Shown in pieces: positions 45,986 through 54,810 of a stretch of DNA of 64,000 nt; position 1 is the first letter of the stretch, and every line of letters starts with the position of its first letter. Made by a program: the position numbers and the translations under genes. Source of the stretch: Streptomyces lydicus (GTDB lineage Bacteria > Actinomycetota > Actinomycetes > Streptomycetales > Streptomycetaceae); assembly GCF_004125265.1 (NCBI RefSeq), contig NZ_RDTE01000003.1:6758001-6822000 (forward strand), in the 5' to 3' direction. The notes beneath the pieces are model-generated. The model worked only from the letters and a program-made list of their open reading frames with translations, ran no database searches and had not been told where the DNA came from.

Positions 45986-46013
45986 GGCGGCCACCCACCA
46001 CCGGCCGCCGACC

Positions 46014-46051
46014 GCGCCGGGCGGACCCGATACGTCGGATCCGCCCGGCGC
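46014..46051. terminator. Bidirectional terminator lgt/CoA-transferase
   Basis: GCGCCGGGCGGA (46014-46025) pairs with TCCGCCCGGCGC (46040-46051), 12 bp perfect, 14-nt loop, between the two convergent genes. Confidence 0.8.
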
Positions 46052-46149
46052 TGTGCTGTCCCGGGGCGTTGCCGCGCCGTCAGCACCGTCGCCCGGCCGG
46101 CTCCCGCACCCGCCGGGCCCCGCCGGCCGGGGGCCGGGGGGCGCCACCG

Positions 46150-47382
46150 TCACAGCACCCCCGACGCGCGCAGCCCCTCGATCTCGGGACCGGTCAGGCC
46201 GATCCCGGCGAGCACCTCGTCCGTGTCCGCGCCGTGCGGGCGCCCCGCCCACCGGATGGCGCCCGGTGTTTCGGAGAGCCGGAAGAGGACGTTCTGCATC
46301 CGGACGGTGCCGAGTTCGTCGTCCGGGACCTCGGTGATCGTTCCCAGCGCCCGGTACTGCGGATCCGCCATCACCTCGCGGATGTCGTAGACGGGTGCCA
46401 CCGCCGCTTCGGCCTTCTCGAAGGCGGCCAGCACCTCGGCCCGGTCGTGCCGGGCGATCCAGCCGGCGACCGCCGCATCGAGCTCATCGGCGTGCCGGGC
46501 ACGCCCCTCGCCGGTCGCGAACCAGGGCTCGTCGATCACCTCGGGCCGGCCGACCAGCCGCATCACCCGCGCGGCGACCGACTCGGCCGAGGTGGAGACC
46601 GCCACCCAGGAGCCGTCGGCGGTGCGGTAGGTGTTGCGCGGCGCGACATTGGGGGACCGGTTGCCGGTCCGCGGCTGGAGGTGGCCGAGCTGGTCGTACC
46701 AGAGCGGCTGGGGGCCGAGGACGGTCAGCATCGGTTCGATCAGCGCCAGGTCGATGACCTGGCCGCGGCCGGTCGCCGCCCGGGCGTGCAGTGCGGCCAT
46801 CACGGCGTACGACGTGGTCAGCGCGGCGACCGCGTCGGCGAGGCCGAACGGCGGCAGGGTCGGCGGGCCGTCCGGCTCACCGGTGATCGCGGCGAAGCCG
46901 CTCATCGCCTCGGCCAGGGTGCCGAACCCGGGGCGCCGGGCATACGGGCCGAACTGCCCGAAGCCGGTGACCCGCGCCAGCACCAGCCCCGGACGGCGCG
47001 CGGACAGCTCGTCCCAGCCCAGCCCCCAGCGCTCCAGGGTCCCGGGCCGGAAGTTCTCGATGACGACGTCGGCCCCGGCGGCCAGCCGCAGCAGGACCTC
47101 CCGGCCCTCCGGGTGGGAGAGATCGAGGGTGACGGTCTTCTTGTTGCGGCCCAGCAGCTTCCACCACAGTCCGATGCCGTCCTTGGCGGGCCCGTGGCCG
47201 CGTGACGGGTCGGGGCGGTGCGGATGCTCGACCTTGATCACCTCGGCGCCGTAGTCCCCCAGCAGGGTGGCGGCGAGCGGACCGGCGAACAGCGTGGCGA
47301 GATCGAGCACCCGCAGCCCGGCGAGCGGACCGGGGGAGGGCGCCGCACCATCGGGCCGGGCGCCGGCCCCGGTGGCCGTCAC
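46150..47382 (-). CDS. CaiB/BaiF-family (class III) CoA-transferase
   Basis: 410 aa. Moves CoA between organic acids. N-terminal LAGLRVLDLATLFAGPLAATLLGDYGAEVIKVE is the Rossmann entry of the family; GRNKKTVTLDLSHPEGREVLLRLAAGADVVIENFRPG and GFGQFGPYARRPGFGTLAEAMSG follow, the latter with the catalytic-loop region. GTG start overlaps the upstream ADP-ribosylglycohydrolase stop by 4 bp, so the two are coupled. Substrate acid unknown. Confidence 0.9.
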   Translation of the reverse strand: MTATGAGARPDGAAPSPGPLAGLRVLDLATLFAGPLAATLLGDYGAEVIKVEHPHRPDPSRGHGPAKDGIGLWWKLLGRNKKTVTLDLSHPEGREVLLRLAAGADVVIENFRPGTLERWGLGWDELSARRPGLVLARVTGFGQFGPYARRPGFGTLAEAMSGFAAITGEPDGPPTLPPFGLADAVAALTTSYAVMAALHARAATGRGQVIDLALIEPMLTVLGPQPLWYDQLGHLQPRTGNRSPNVAPRNTYRTADGSWVAVSTSAESVAARVMRLVGRPEVIDEPWFATGEGRARHADELDAAVAGWIARHDRAEVLAAFEKAEAAVAPVYDIREVMADPQYRALGTITEVPDDELGTVRMQNVLFRLSETPGAIRWAGRPHGADTDEVLAGIGLTGPEIEGLRASGVL

Positions 47383-48758
47383 CGTCCGCCCGCCTCCGTC
47401 ATCGCGGGGATGGCCGAGATCGCGGTGAAGGCCTGCTCGTGGGTGCGGGCACGGGCCCGGTCACGGGTGAAGACCTCGCGGGCGACGGTGGCCAGCGCGG
47501 CCCCGGGCGCCTGCAGATCGAGACGGCTGGCGCGGGCGACCTCCTCGCTCCACTCGGCCGGTACCGCCGCCGCGCCGCGCAGGGCGCCGACCAGCGCGCC
47601 GCACATCGTGGCGATCGAGTCGCAGTCGCGGCCGTAGTTGACCGCGCCGAGGACCGTGGCCCGGTAGTCGCCGCCACCGGTCAGCAACATGCCCAGGGCG
47701 ATGGGAAGTTCCTCGACGGCGTGCAGCCGGGAGGGCCGCCGGGCGCCGAGCGACGGGTTGCGGTAGTCCGGGCCCACCGTGTCGAAGGGGGCGACGGCCG
47801 CCCGCAGCGGCGCCGGTGCCGACTCGGCTTCGGTGACCGACGACGCGGCTTCGCAGACCGCCTCGATCGCGGCGCGGGTGCCGTCCTTGGCCAGCCGCAG
47901 CGCCTGGACGACGACCGAGGACGGGGTGGCGTCCGGCAGGAACGCGGCGGCCACGGCCGCGGCGAACACCCCCGCCGCCTCCCGCCCGTAGGAGGCCTGG
48001 TGCGCACCGGCGATGTCCAGCGCCTCGGCGTACGCCCGGTCCGGGTTGCCGGCGTTGACGATGCCGACCGGAGCCATGTACATCGCCGCACCACAGTTGA
48101 CGATATTGCCGACGCCCGCCTCGCGGGGGTCCGCGTGCCCGTAGTGCAGCCGCGCCACGATCCACTTCTCGGCGAGGAAGATCCGCTGCAGCGGCAGCGC
48201 CTCGGTCTCCAGTTCCGGGATCCAGCGCGGGGTGCCGATCAGGTCCGGGACGAGGTGGTCGGCGATGTCATAGGCGTCGAGGTGGTCGCGCACCGTCTCG
48301 TAGACCCGCACCAGCGCATGTGTCATCAGGGTGTCGTCGGTGACGTGGCCGTCGCCCTTGTGGAACGGCGTGAGCGGGCGGGCGGTGCGCCAGTTGTCGT
48401 GGAACGGTCCGACGATGCCCTCGACCCGGCCGCCGTGCCGTTTGACGATCTCCTCCGGCGACCAGCCCTGCACGGGCCCGCCGAGCGCATCGCCGACGGC
48501 GGCGCCGACCAGGCAGCCGGCCGCCCGGTCCTCCAGGGACGGCGGGGCCGGGACGGCGGGCGGCACCGGCCCCGCGGGCGACGGTTCGGCGACCGGCGGG
48601 ACGGTGCGGGCCGTGAGGGTCCGGACGGCCCCCGCGTCGGAGGCGTCCGGTGCGTCCGGCGAAGCCGGTGCACCCGGCGTATCCGGTGCCGAGGCCGGCC
48701 TCGCCTCCGGCCTCGTCTCCGGCGCCGCGGCCGGTGTCTGCTCGCTTGCGTACGTCAT
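47379..48758 (-). CDS. ADP-ribosylglycohydrolase family protein
   Basis: 459 aa. After a 90-residue Pro/Ala-rich head, the catalytic domain begins RAAGCLVGAAVGDALGGPVQGWSPEEI. Mg-binding motifs are HVTDDTLMTHALVRVYE and NYGRDCDSIATMCGALVGA, as in DraG/ARH enzymes, which remove ADP-ribose from proteins or small molecules. Coupled with the CoA-transferase gene. ATG at 48758, AAGGA about 11 nt upstream. The protein target is unknown. Confidence 0.87.
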   Translation of the reverse strand: MTYASEQTPAAAPETRPEARPASAPDTPGAPASPDAPDASDAGAVRTLTARTVPPVAEPSPAGPVPPAVPAPPSLEDRAAGCLVGAAVGDALGGPVQGWSPEEIVKRHGGRVEGIVGPFHDNWRTARPLTPFHKGDGHVTDDTLMTHALVRVYETVRDHLDAYDIADHLVPDLIGTPRWIPELETEALPLQRIFLAEKWIVARLHYGHADPREAGVGNIVNCGAAMYMAPVGIVNAGNPDRAYAEALDIAGAHQASYGREAAGVFAAAVAAAFLPDATPSSVVVQALRLAKDGTRAAIEAVCEAASSVTEAESAPAPLRAAVAPFDTVGPDYRNPSLGARRPSRLHAVEELPIALGMLLTGGGDYRATVLGAVNYGRDCDSIATMCGALVGALRGAAAVPAEWSEEVARASRLDLQAPGAALATVAREVFTRDRARARTHEQAFTAISAIPAMTEAGGR

Positions 48759-49166
48759 CTGCGGGTGAGTCCTTCCACGGGCGGGGGAGGGGGAGGCGGC
48801 CGGAAGGGCGCCGGGACGGCAACGGGGCGGGCCGGCGGAACGGCCGTCCCGGTGACCTGGGGCGCCGGGACGGTTTCGGACCGCCGCGCTGTATCCGTGC
48901 CACGCGGCGCCCCGGCTCTCCTGTCCCGGGCGGCAGGGTCACCCGGTCGACTCCCCCGTACGGCACCCGGAACCGGACCGCCCGAGGGTCCGAAAACGGG
49001 GTGTGACCCGGATCTCATCACCCACCTCAAGGAAAAACCGCAGGTCAGCGCGGTAAGTTCGGCCTTCCTTGCTAGCGGCGGAGGGTGCTGCGCGCATAAC
49101 TTCGAGGTGTTGAAGGGGGAAGCGCCGCCATCGGCCCACACCTCGCTGCAGGGAGTAGGTACCGAT
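48759..49166. other. 408-bp divergent promoter region
   Basis: No gene supported. It holds a 10-bp hairpin (48811-48820 with 48843-48852) in the leader of the ADP-ribosylglycohydrolase gene and an iron-box-like sequence at 49053-49071 upstream of the VIT transporter. A run of A residues (AAGGAAAAACC, 49029-49039) is atypical for the region. Confidence 0.6.
49053..49071. promoter_or_regulatory. Possible DmdR/IdeR iron box
   Basis: GTAAGTTCGGCCTTCCTTG matches the first half of the actinobacterial iron-box consensus (TTAGGTTAGGC) at 8 of 10 positions, the second half poorly. It lies about 95 bp before a putative iron transporter gene, which makes regulation by iron plausible but unproven. Confidence 0.25.
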
Positions 49167-49907
49167 ATGTCCGTCATGGAGATCATGGATGCCGCGGCGC
49201 CGACGCATGTGGCCCACCGCGACAACCACACCCACCGCGATGTGAACGGCGGCTGGCTGCGCCCCGCCGTCTTCGGTGCGATGGATGGGCTGGTCTCGAA
49301 CCTCGCCCTGATGACGGGTGTCGCCGGCGGTGCGCTGTCGCAGCAGACGATCATCATCACCGGCCTGGCGGGGCTGGCCGCCGGCGCCTTCTCGATGGCC
49401 GCGGGGGAGTACACCTCGGTCGCCTCGCAGCGTGAGCTGGTGCAGGCCGAGCTGGACATCGAGCGGTCCGAGCTGCGCAAGCACCCGAAGGACGAGCTGG
49501 AGGAGCTGGCGGCGCTCTACGAGTCCCGCGGGGTCGAGCCGGCGCTCGCCCGGCAGGTCGCGGCGCAGCTGTCCCGGGACCCGGAGCAGGCCCTGGAGAT
49601 CCATGCGCGCGAGGAGCTGGGGATCGACCCGTCCGACCTTCCTTCGCCCACCGTCGCCGCAGTCTCCTCCTTCGGATCGTTTGCGCTGGGTGCGCTGCTG
49701 CCTGTCCTTCCTTACCTGCTGGGGGCGTCCGCGATCTGGCCCGCGGTGCTGCTCGCGCTGGTCGGACTCTTCGCCTGCGGTGCCGTCGTGGCGCGGGTGA
49801 CGGCGCGTTCCTGGTGGTTCAGCGGGCTGCGGCAGCTGACCCTGGGCGGCGCGGCCGCGGGTGTGACGTACGCCCTGGGAGCACTGTTCGGAACCGTCGT
49901 AGGCTGA
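49167..49907 (+). CDS. VIT1/CCC1-family transporter (iron/manganese)
   Basis: 246 aa. N-terminal HVAHRDNHTHRDVNGGWLRPAVFGAMDGLVSNLALMTGVAGG is the hallmark of the VIT family, which moves Fe2+ or Mn2+ out of the cytosol. ITGLAGLAAGAFSMAAGEYTSV is membrane helix 2; a cytoplasmic acidic helical domain (about 85-155, VQAELDIERSELRKHPKDELEELA) likely binds metal; three helices follow. ATG at 49167 with GGGAG about 11 nt upstream. Confidence 0.9.
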   Translation: MSVMEIMDAAAPTHVAHRDNHTHRDVNGGWLRPAVFGAMDGLVSNLALMTGVAGGALSQQTIIITGLAGLAAGAFSMAAGEYTSVASQRELVQAELDIERSELRKHPKDELEELAALYESRGVEPALARQVAAQLSRDPEQALEIHAREELGIDPSDLPSPTVAAVSSFGSFALGALLPVLPYLLGASAIWPAVLLALVGLFACGAVVARVTARSWWFSGLRQLTLGGAAAGVTYALGALFGTVVG

Positions 49908-50118
49908 CGTGTCATACGGGTGACCGCATAATTACCGCGTTACCCAGCGGTTTCGTTTTGTTGACGACCGGGCATAAGGCCCAGGCGTCGCGGGCAACGT
50001 CGCTCGCCGAACGCCGCCTTGTGGGACGGCCTGGATTCCGTCCGTGCACTGACTCACCGCCCGTGCGGTGTCCGCATGTTGGAAGCCCCTTTTCGCTTTT
50101 TGAGAAGGGAGTCATCCT

Positions 50119-50134
50119 GTAACCTGCACGAAAT
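50119..50134 (+). promoter_or_regulatory. GlnR-box-like sequence upstream of gltB
   Basis: GTAAC-6 nt-GAAAT fits the streptomycete GlnR half-pair gTnAc-n6-GaAAc with one mismatch, 63 bp before gltB. CGAAATTTCG (50129-50138) is also a 10-bp palindrome. Nitrogen control of glutamate synthase would be sensible; only one a/b pair is visible, so binding is uncertain. Confidence 0.3.
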
Positions 50135-50145
50135 TTCGCGGAGGG

Positions 50146-50188
50146 CCAACGTCGTCCCTCGGCAATGCCTATGCCACGACGACGTTGG
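50146..50188 (+). promoter_or_regulatory. Leader hairpin abutting the gltB ribosome-binding site
   Basis: CCAACGTCGTC (50146-50156) pairs perfectly with GACGACGTTGG (50178-50188) around a 21-nt loop that has its own GGCA/TGCC pair. The 3' arm runs into GGGAGAG (50187-50193), the gltB ribosome site, so folding could hide it. Rest of 49908-50145 holds no gene. Confidence 0.6.
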
Positions 50189-50196
50189 GAGAGCCG

Positions 50197-53100
50197 ATGC
50201 GTCTCGCGTCCACGCACTCCGCGACCACCAGCAGCGCCAGCGCCGCCGCCTGGTCGCCCATGGACGGCCGCCCTGCCCAGCAGGGCATGTACGACCCGCG
50301 CAACGAGCACGACGCCTGTGGCGTCGGCTTTGTGGCCACCCTCACCGGCGAGGCCAGCCACGCACTGGTCGAGCAGGCACTCACCGTCCTGACGAATCTG
50401 GAGCACCGCGGTGCCACCGGCTCCGAGCCCGACTCGGGTGACGGCGCCGGCATCCTGCTCCAGGTGCCGGACGCGTTCCTTCGCGAGAACGTCACCTTCG
50501 AGCTCCCCGAGGCCGGCGCCTACGCCGTCGGCATCGCCTTCCTGCCGTCCGACGCCCGGGAAGCGGCCGACGCCGTCTCGCGCATCGAGACGATCGCCGG
50601 CGAAGAGGGCCTGGACGTCATCGGCTGGCGGGTGGTCCCGGTCGCCCCGCAGCTGCTCGGCAACGGCGCCCGCGCCACCATGCCGGCCTTCTCCCAGATC
50701 TTCGTGAGCGACGGGGAGAACACCGGTCTGGCCCTGGACCGCAAGGCCTTCGCGCTGCGCAAGCGCGCCGAGCGGGAGGCCGGGGTCTACTTCCCCTCGC
50801 TGTCCGCCCGCACGATCGTCTACAAGGGCATGCTGACCACCGGCCAGCTGGAGCCCTTCTTCCCCGACCTGTCCGACCGCCGCTTCGCCACCGCCGTCGC
50901 GCTGGTCCACTCGCGGTTCTCCACCAACACCTTCCCGAGCTGGCCGCTCGCCCACCCGTACCGCTTCGTCGCGCACAACGGCGAGATCAACACGGTCAAG
51001 GGCAACCGCAACTGGATGCGGGCCCGCGAGTCGCAGCTGGCCACCAAGCTCTTCGGCAAGGAGAACGCCGAGAACCTGGAGCGGCTGTTCCCGGTCTGCA
51101 CCCCGGACGCCTCCGACTCCGCCTCCTTCGACGAGGTCCTGGAGCTGCTCCACCTCGGCGGCCGCTCACTGCCGCACTCGGTGCTGATGATGGTCCCCGA
51201 GGCGTGGGAGAACTCCCCCTCCATGGACCCGGCCCGGCGCGCCTTCTACCAGTACCACTCCACGATGATGGAGCCCTGGGACGGCCCGGCCTGCGTCACC
51301 TTCACCGACGGCATCCAGGTCGGCGCGGTCCTCGACCGCAACGGTCTGCGCCCCGGCCGCTACTGGGTCACCGACGACGGCCTGGTCGTGCTCTCCTCCG
51401 AGGTCGGCGTCCTGGACATCGACCCCGCGAAGGTGGTCCGCAAGGGCCGCCTGCAGCCCGGCCGGATGTTCCTCGTGGACACCGCCGAGGGCCGCATCAT
51501 CGAGGACGACGAGATCAAGGCGCAGCTCGCCGCCGAGCACCCCTACCAGGAGTGGCTGGACTCCGGTCTGATCGAGCTCGCCGACCTGCCCGAGCGTGAG
51601 CACATCGTGCACACCCACGCCTCGGTCACCCGCCGCCAGCAGACCTTCGGTTACACCGAGGAAGAGCTGCGCGTCATCCTCGCCCCGATGGCCAAGGCCG
51701 GCGCCGAGCCCATCGGCTCGATGGGCACCGACTCGCCGATCGCCGCGCTGTCCGAGCGCCCCCGGCTGCTCTTCGACTACTTCACCCAGCTCTTCGCGCA
51801 GGTCACCAACCCGCCGCTGGACGCCATCCGCGAGGAGCTGGTCACCTCGCTGATCTCCTCCCTCGGCCCGCAGGGCAACCTCCTGGAGCCGAGCGCGGCC
51901 TCCTGCCGCAGCGTGACCCTGCCGTTCCCGGTCATCGACAACGACGAGCTGGCCAAGCTCGTCCACATCAACGCCGACGGCGACATGCCCGGCATGAAGG
52001 CCGTGACCCTCTCCGGCCTCTACCGGGTCTCCGGCGGCGGCGAGTCGCTGGCCGCCCGGATCGAGCAGATCTGCGCCGAGGCGGACGCCGCCATCGACGA
52101 CGGCGCCCGGCTGATCGTGCTCTCCGACCGCCACTCCGACGCCGAGCACGCGCCGATCCCGTCGCTGCTGCTCACCGCCGCGGTCCACCACCACCTCATC
52201 GGCACCAAGGAGCGCACCCAGGTCGGTCTGCTCGTCGAGGCCGGTGATGTGCGCGAGGTGCACCACGTCGCGCTGCTCATCGGGTTCGGCGCCGCGGCCG
52301 TCAACCCCTACCTGGCCATGGAGTCGGTCGAGGACCTGGTCCGCGCCGGTACCTTCCTGCCGGGCATCGAGGCCGAGGCCGCGATCAAGAACCTGATCAA
52401 GGCGCTCGGCAAGGGCGTCCTGAAGGTCATGTCCAAGATGGGCATCTCCACCGTCGCCTCCTACCGGGGCGCGCAGGTCTTCGAGGCCGTCGGCCTGGAC
52501 GAGGAGTTCGTCGCCCGGTACTTCCACGGCACCGCCACCAAGATCGGCGGCGCGGGCCTGGACGTCATCGCCAAGGAGGTCGCGGCGCGGCACGCCAAGG
52601 CCTACCCGGCCTCCGGCATCGCCGCCACCCACCGCGCGCTGGACATCGGCGGCGAGTACCAGTGGCGCCGCGAGGGCGAGCCGCACCTCTTCGACCCGGA
52701 CACCGTCTTCCGGCTCCAGCACTCCACCCGCTCGCGCCGCTACGACATCTTCAAGCAGTACACGGACCGGGTGAACGAGCAGTCCGAGCGGCTGATGACG
52801 CTGCGCGGCCTGTTCTCCTTCGCCGCCGAGCGCCCCTCGATCCCGATCGAGGAGGTCGAGCCGGCGTCCGAGATCGTCAAGCGCTTCTCCACCGGCGCCA
52901 TGTCGTACGGCTCCATCTCCCAGGAGGCGCACGAGACCCTCGCCATCGCCATGAACCAGCTGGGCGGCAAGTCCAACACCGGTGAGGGCGGCGAGGACCC
53001 GGACCGTCTCTACGACCCGGCGCGCCGCTCCTCCATCAAGCAGGTCGCCTCCGGCCGCTTCGGTGTGACCTCGGAGTACCTGGTCAACTCCGACGACATC

Positions 53101-54810
53101 CAGATCAAGATGGCCCAGGGCGCCAAGCCCGGCGAGGGCGGCCAGCTGCCCGGCCACAAGGTCTACCCGTGGGTCGCCAAGACCCGGCACTCCACCCCGG
53201 GCGTCGGCCTGATCTCCCCGCCGCCGCACCACGACATCTACTCCATCGAGGATCTGGCTCAGCTGATCCACGACCTCAAGAACGCCAACCCGGCCGCCCG
53301 CATCCACGTGAAGCTGGTCTCCGAGGTCGGCGTCGGCACGGTCGCCGCGGGTGTCTCCAAGGCGCACGCGGACGTGGTCCTGATCTCCGGCCACGACGGC
53401 GGTACGGGCGCCTCGCCGCTGACCTCCCTCAAGCACGCGGGCGGCCCCTGGGAGCTGGGCCTGGCCGAGACCCAGCAGACGCTGCTGCTCAACGGCCTGC
53501 GCGACCGCATCGTGGTGCAGACCGACGGCCAGCTCAAGACCGGCCGCGATGTCGTCATCGCCGCCCTGCTGGGCGCCGAGGAGTTCGGCTTCGCCACCGC
53601 ACCGCTGGTCGTCTCCGGCTGCGTCATGATGCGGGTGTGCCACCTGGACACCTGCCCGGTCGGTATCGCCACCCAGAACCCGACGCTGCGCGAGCGGTTC
53701 AGCGGCAAGGCCGAGTACATCGTCAACTTCTTCCAGTTCATCGCCGAAGAGGTCCGCGAGCTGCTGGCCGAGCTGGGCTTCCGCACCCTCGACGAGGCCA
53801 TCGGCCACGCCGAGCTGCTGAACACCTCCCGCGCGGTGGACCACTGGAAGGCGCAGGGCCTGGACCTGGCCCCGCTGCTGCACGTCCCCGAGCTGGCCGA
53901 GGGCGCCGTGCGCCACCAGGTCATCGAGCAGGACCACGGCCTGGAGAAGGCGCTCGACAACGAGCTGATCAAGCTCGCCGCCGACGCCCTGGCCGCGGAC
54001 AGCGCCGAAGCCGCCCAGCCGGTCCGGGCGCAGATCGCGATCCGGAACATCAACCGGACCGTCGGCACCATGCTCGGCCACGAGGTCACCAAGAAGTTCG
54101 GTGGCGCGGGCCTGCCCGACGACACCATCGACATCACCTTCACCGGCTCGGCCGGCCAGTCCTTCGGTGCGTTCCTGCCGCGCGGCATCACCCTGCGGCT
54201 GGAGGGCGACGCCAACGACTACGTCGGCAAGGGCCTGTCGGGCGGCCGGGTCGTGGTCCGCCCGGACCGCGGCGCCGACCACCTCGCCGAGTACTCCACC
54301 ATCGCCGGCAACACCCTCGCCTACGGCGCCACCGGCGGCGAGCTGTACCTGCGCGGCCGGGTCGGCGAACGCTTCTGCGTCCGCAACTCCGGTGCCACGG
54401 TGGTCTCCGAGGGCGTCGGCGACCACGGCTGCGAGTACATGACCGGCGGTAACGCGGTCGTCCTGGGCGAGACGGGCCGCAACTTCGCGGCCGGTATGTC
54501 CGGCGGCTTCGCCTACGTCATCGACCTCGACCCGGCCAACGTCAACAAGGAGCTCGTCGACGCGGTGAACCCGCTGGACGACGCCGACAAGCAGTGGCTG
54601 CACGACGTCGTGCAGCGCCACCAGGAGGAGACCGGCTCGACCGTCGCCGCCAAGCTCCTCGCCGACTGGGATGCCGCGGCCGCACGTTTCAGCAAGGTCA
54701 TCCCGCCCACCTACCAGGCAGTGCTCGTCGCCAAGGACGCCGCTGAGCAGGCCGGACTCTCCGAGTCCGAGACCCACGAGAAGATGATGGAGGCGGCGAC
54801 CAATGGCTGA
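50197..54810 (+). CDS. gltB: Glutamate synthase (NADPH) large subunit
   Basis: 1537 aa. Makes two glutamates from glutamine and 2-oxoglutarate. The class II amidotransferase domain starts after a propeptide at Cys41 (EHDACGVGFVATLTG). Next come the central and FMN-binding barrel domains (KPGEGGQLPGHKVYPWVAKTR divided, LISPPPHHDIYSIEDLAQLI, ISGHDGGTGASPLTS), the 3Fe-4S cysteines CVMMRVCHLDTCPVG, and a C-terminal beta-helix (GATGGELYLRGRVGERFCVRNSG). ATG at 50197 with GGGAGAG; a TTG at 50185 is less likely. Overlaps gltD by 8 bp. Confidence 0.97.
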   Translation: MRLASTHSATTSSASAAAWSPMDGRPAQQGMYDPRNEHDACGVGFVATLTGEASHALVEQALTVLTNLEHRGATGSEPDSGDGAGILLQVPDAFLRENVTFELPEAGAYAVGIAFLPSDAREAADAVSRIETIAGEEGLDVIGWRVVPVAPQLLGNGARATMPAFSQIFVSDGENTGLALDRKAFALRKRAEREAGVYFPSLSARTIVYKGMLTTGQLEPFFPDLSDRRFATAVALVHSRFSTNTFPSWPLAHPYRFVAHNGEINTVKGNRNWMRARESQLATKLFGKENAENLERLFPVCTPDASDSASFDEVLELLHLGGRSLPHSVLMMVPEAWENSPSMDPARRAFYQYHSTMMEPWDGPACVTFTDGIQVGAVLDRNGLRPGRYWVTDDGLVVLSSEVGVLDIDPAKVVRKGRLQPGRMFLVDTAEGRIIEDDEIKAQLAAEHPYQEWLDSGLIELADLPEREHIVHTHASVTRRQQTFGYTEEELRVILAPMAKAGAEPIGSMGTDSPIAALSERPRLLFDYFTQLFAQVTNPPLDAIREELVTSLISSLGPQGNLLEPSAASCRSVTLPFPVIDNDELAKLVHINADGDMPGMKAVTLSGLYRVSGGGESLAARIEQICAEADAAIDDGARLIVLSDRHSDAEHAPIPSLLLTAAVHHHLIGTKERTQVGLLVEAGDVREVHHVALLIGFGAAAVNPYLAMESVEDLVRAGTFLPGIEAEAAIKNLIKALGKGVLKVMSKMGISTVASYRGAQVFEAVGLDEEFVARYFHGTATKIGGAGLDVIAKEVAARHAKAYPASGIAATHRALDIGGEYQWRREGEPHLFDPDTVFRLQHSTRSRRYDIFKQYTDRVNEQSERLMTLRGLFSFAAERPSIPIEEVEPASEIVKRFSTGAMSYGSISQEAHETLAIAMNQLGGKSNTGEGGEDPDRLYDPARRSSIKQVASGRFGVTSEYLVNSDDIQIKMAQGAKPGEGGQLPGHKVYPWVAKTRHSTPGVGLISPPPHHDIYSIEDLAQLIHDLKNANPAARIHVKLVSEVGVGTVAAGVSKAHADVVLISGHDGGTGASPLTSLKHAGGPWELGLAETQQTLLLNGLRDRIVVQTDGQLKTGRDVVIAALLGAEEFGFATAPLVVSGCVMMRVCHLDTCPVGIATQNPTLRERFSGKAEYIVNFFQFIAEEVRELLAELGFRTLDEAIGHAELLNTSRAVDHWKAQGLDLAPLLHVPELAEGAVRHQVIEQDHGLEKALDNELIKLAADALAADSAEAAQPVRAQIAIRNINRTVGTMLGHEVTKKFGGAGLPDDTIDITFTGSAGQSFGAFLPRGITLRLEGDANDYVGKGLSGGRVVVRPDRGADHLAEYSTIAGNTLAYGATGGELYLRGRVGERFCVRNSGATVVSEGVGDHGCEYMTGGNAVVLGETGRNFAAGMSGGFAYVIDLDPANVNKELVDAVNPLDDADKQWLHDVVQRHQEETGSTVAAKLLADWDAAAARFSKVIPPTYQAVLVAKDAAEQAGLSESETHEKMMEAATNG

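Noticed and set aside
49910..49960. Second GlnR site near GTTACCCAGCGGTTTC
   Set aside because: The downstream half-site GTTTC does not fit GaAAc, so only the pair at 50119-50134 is retained.
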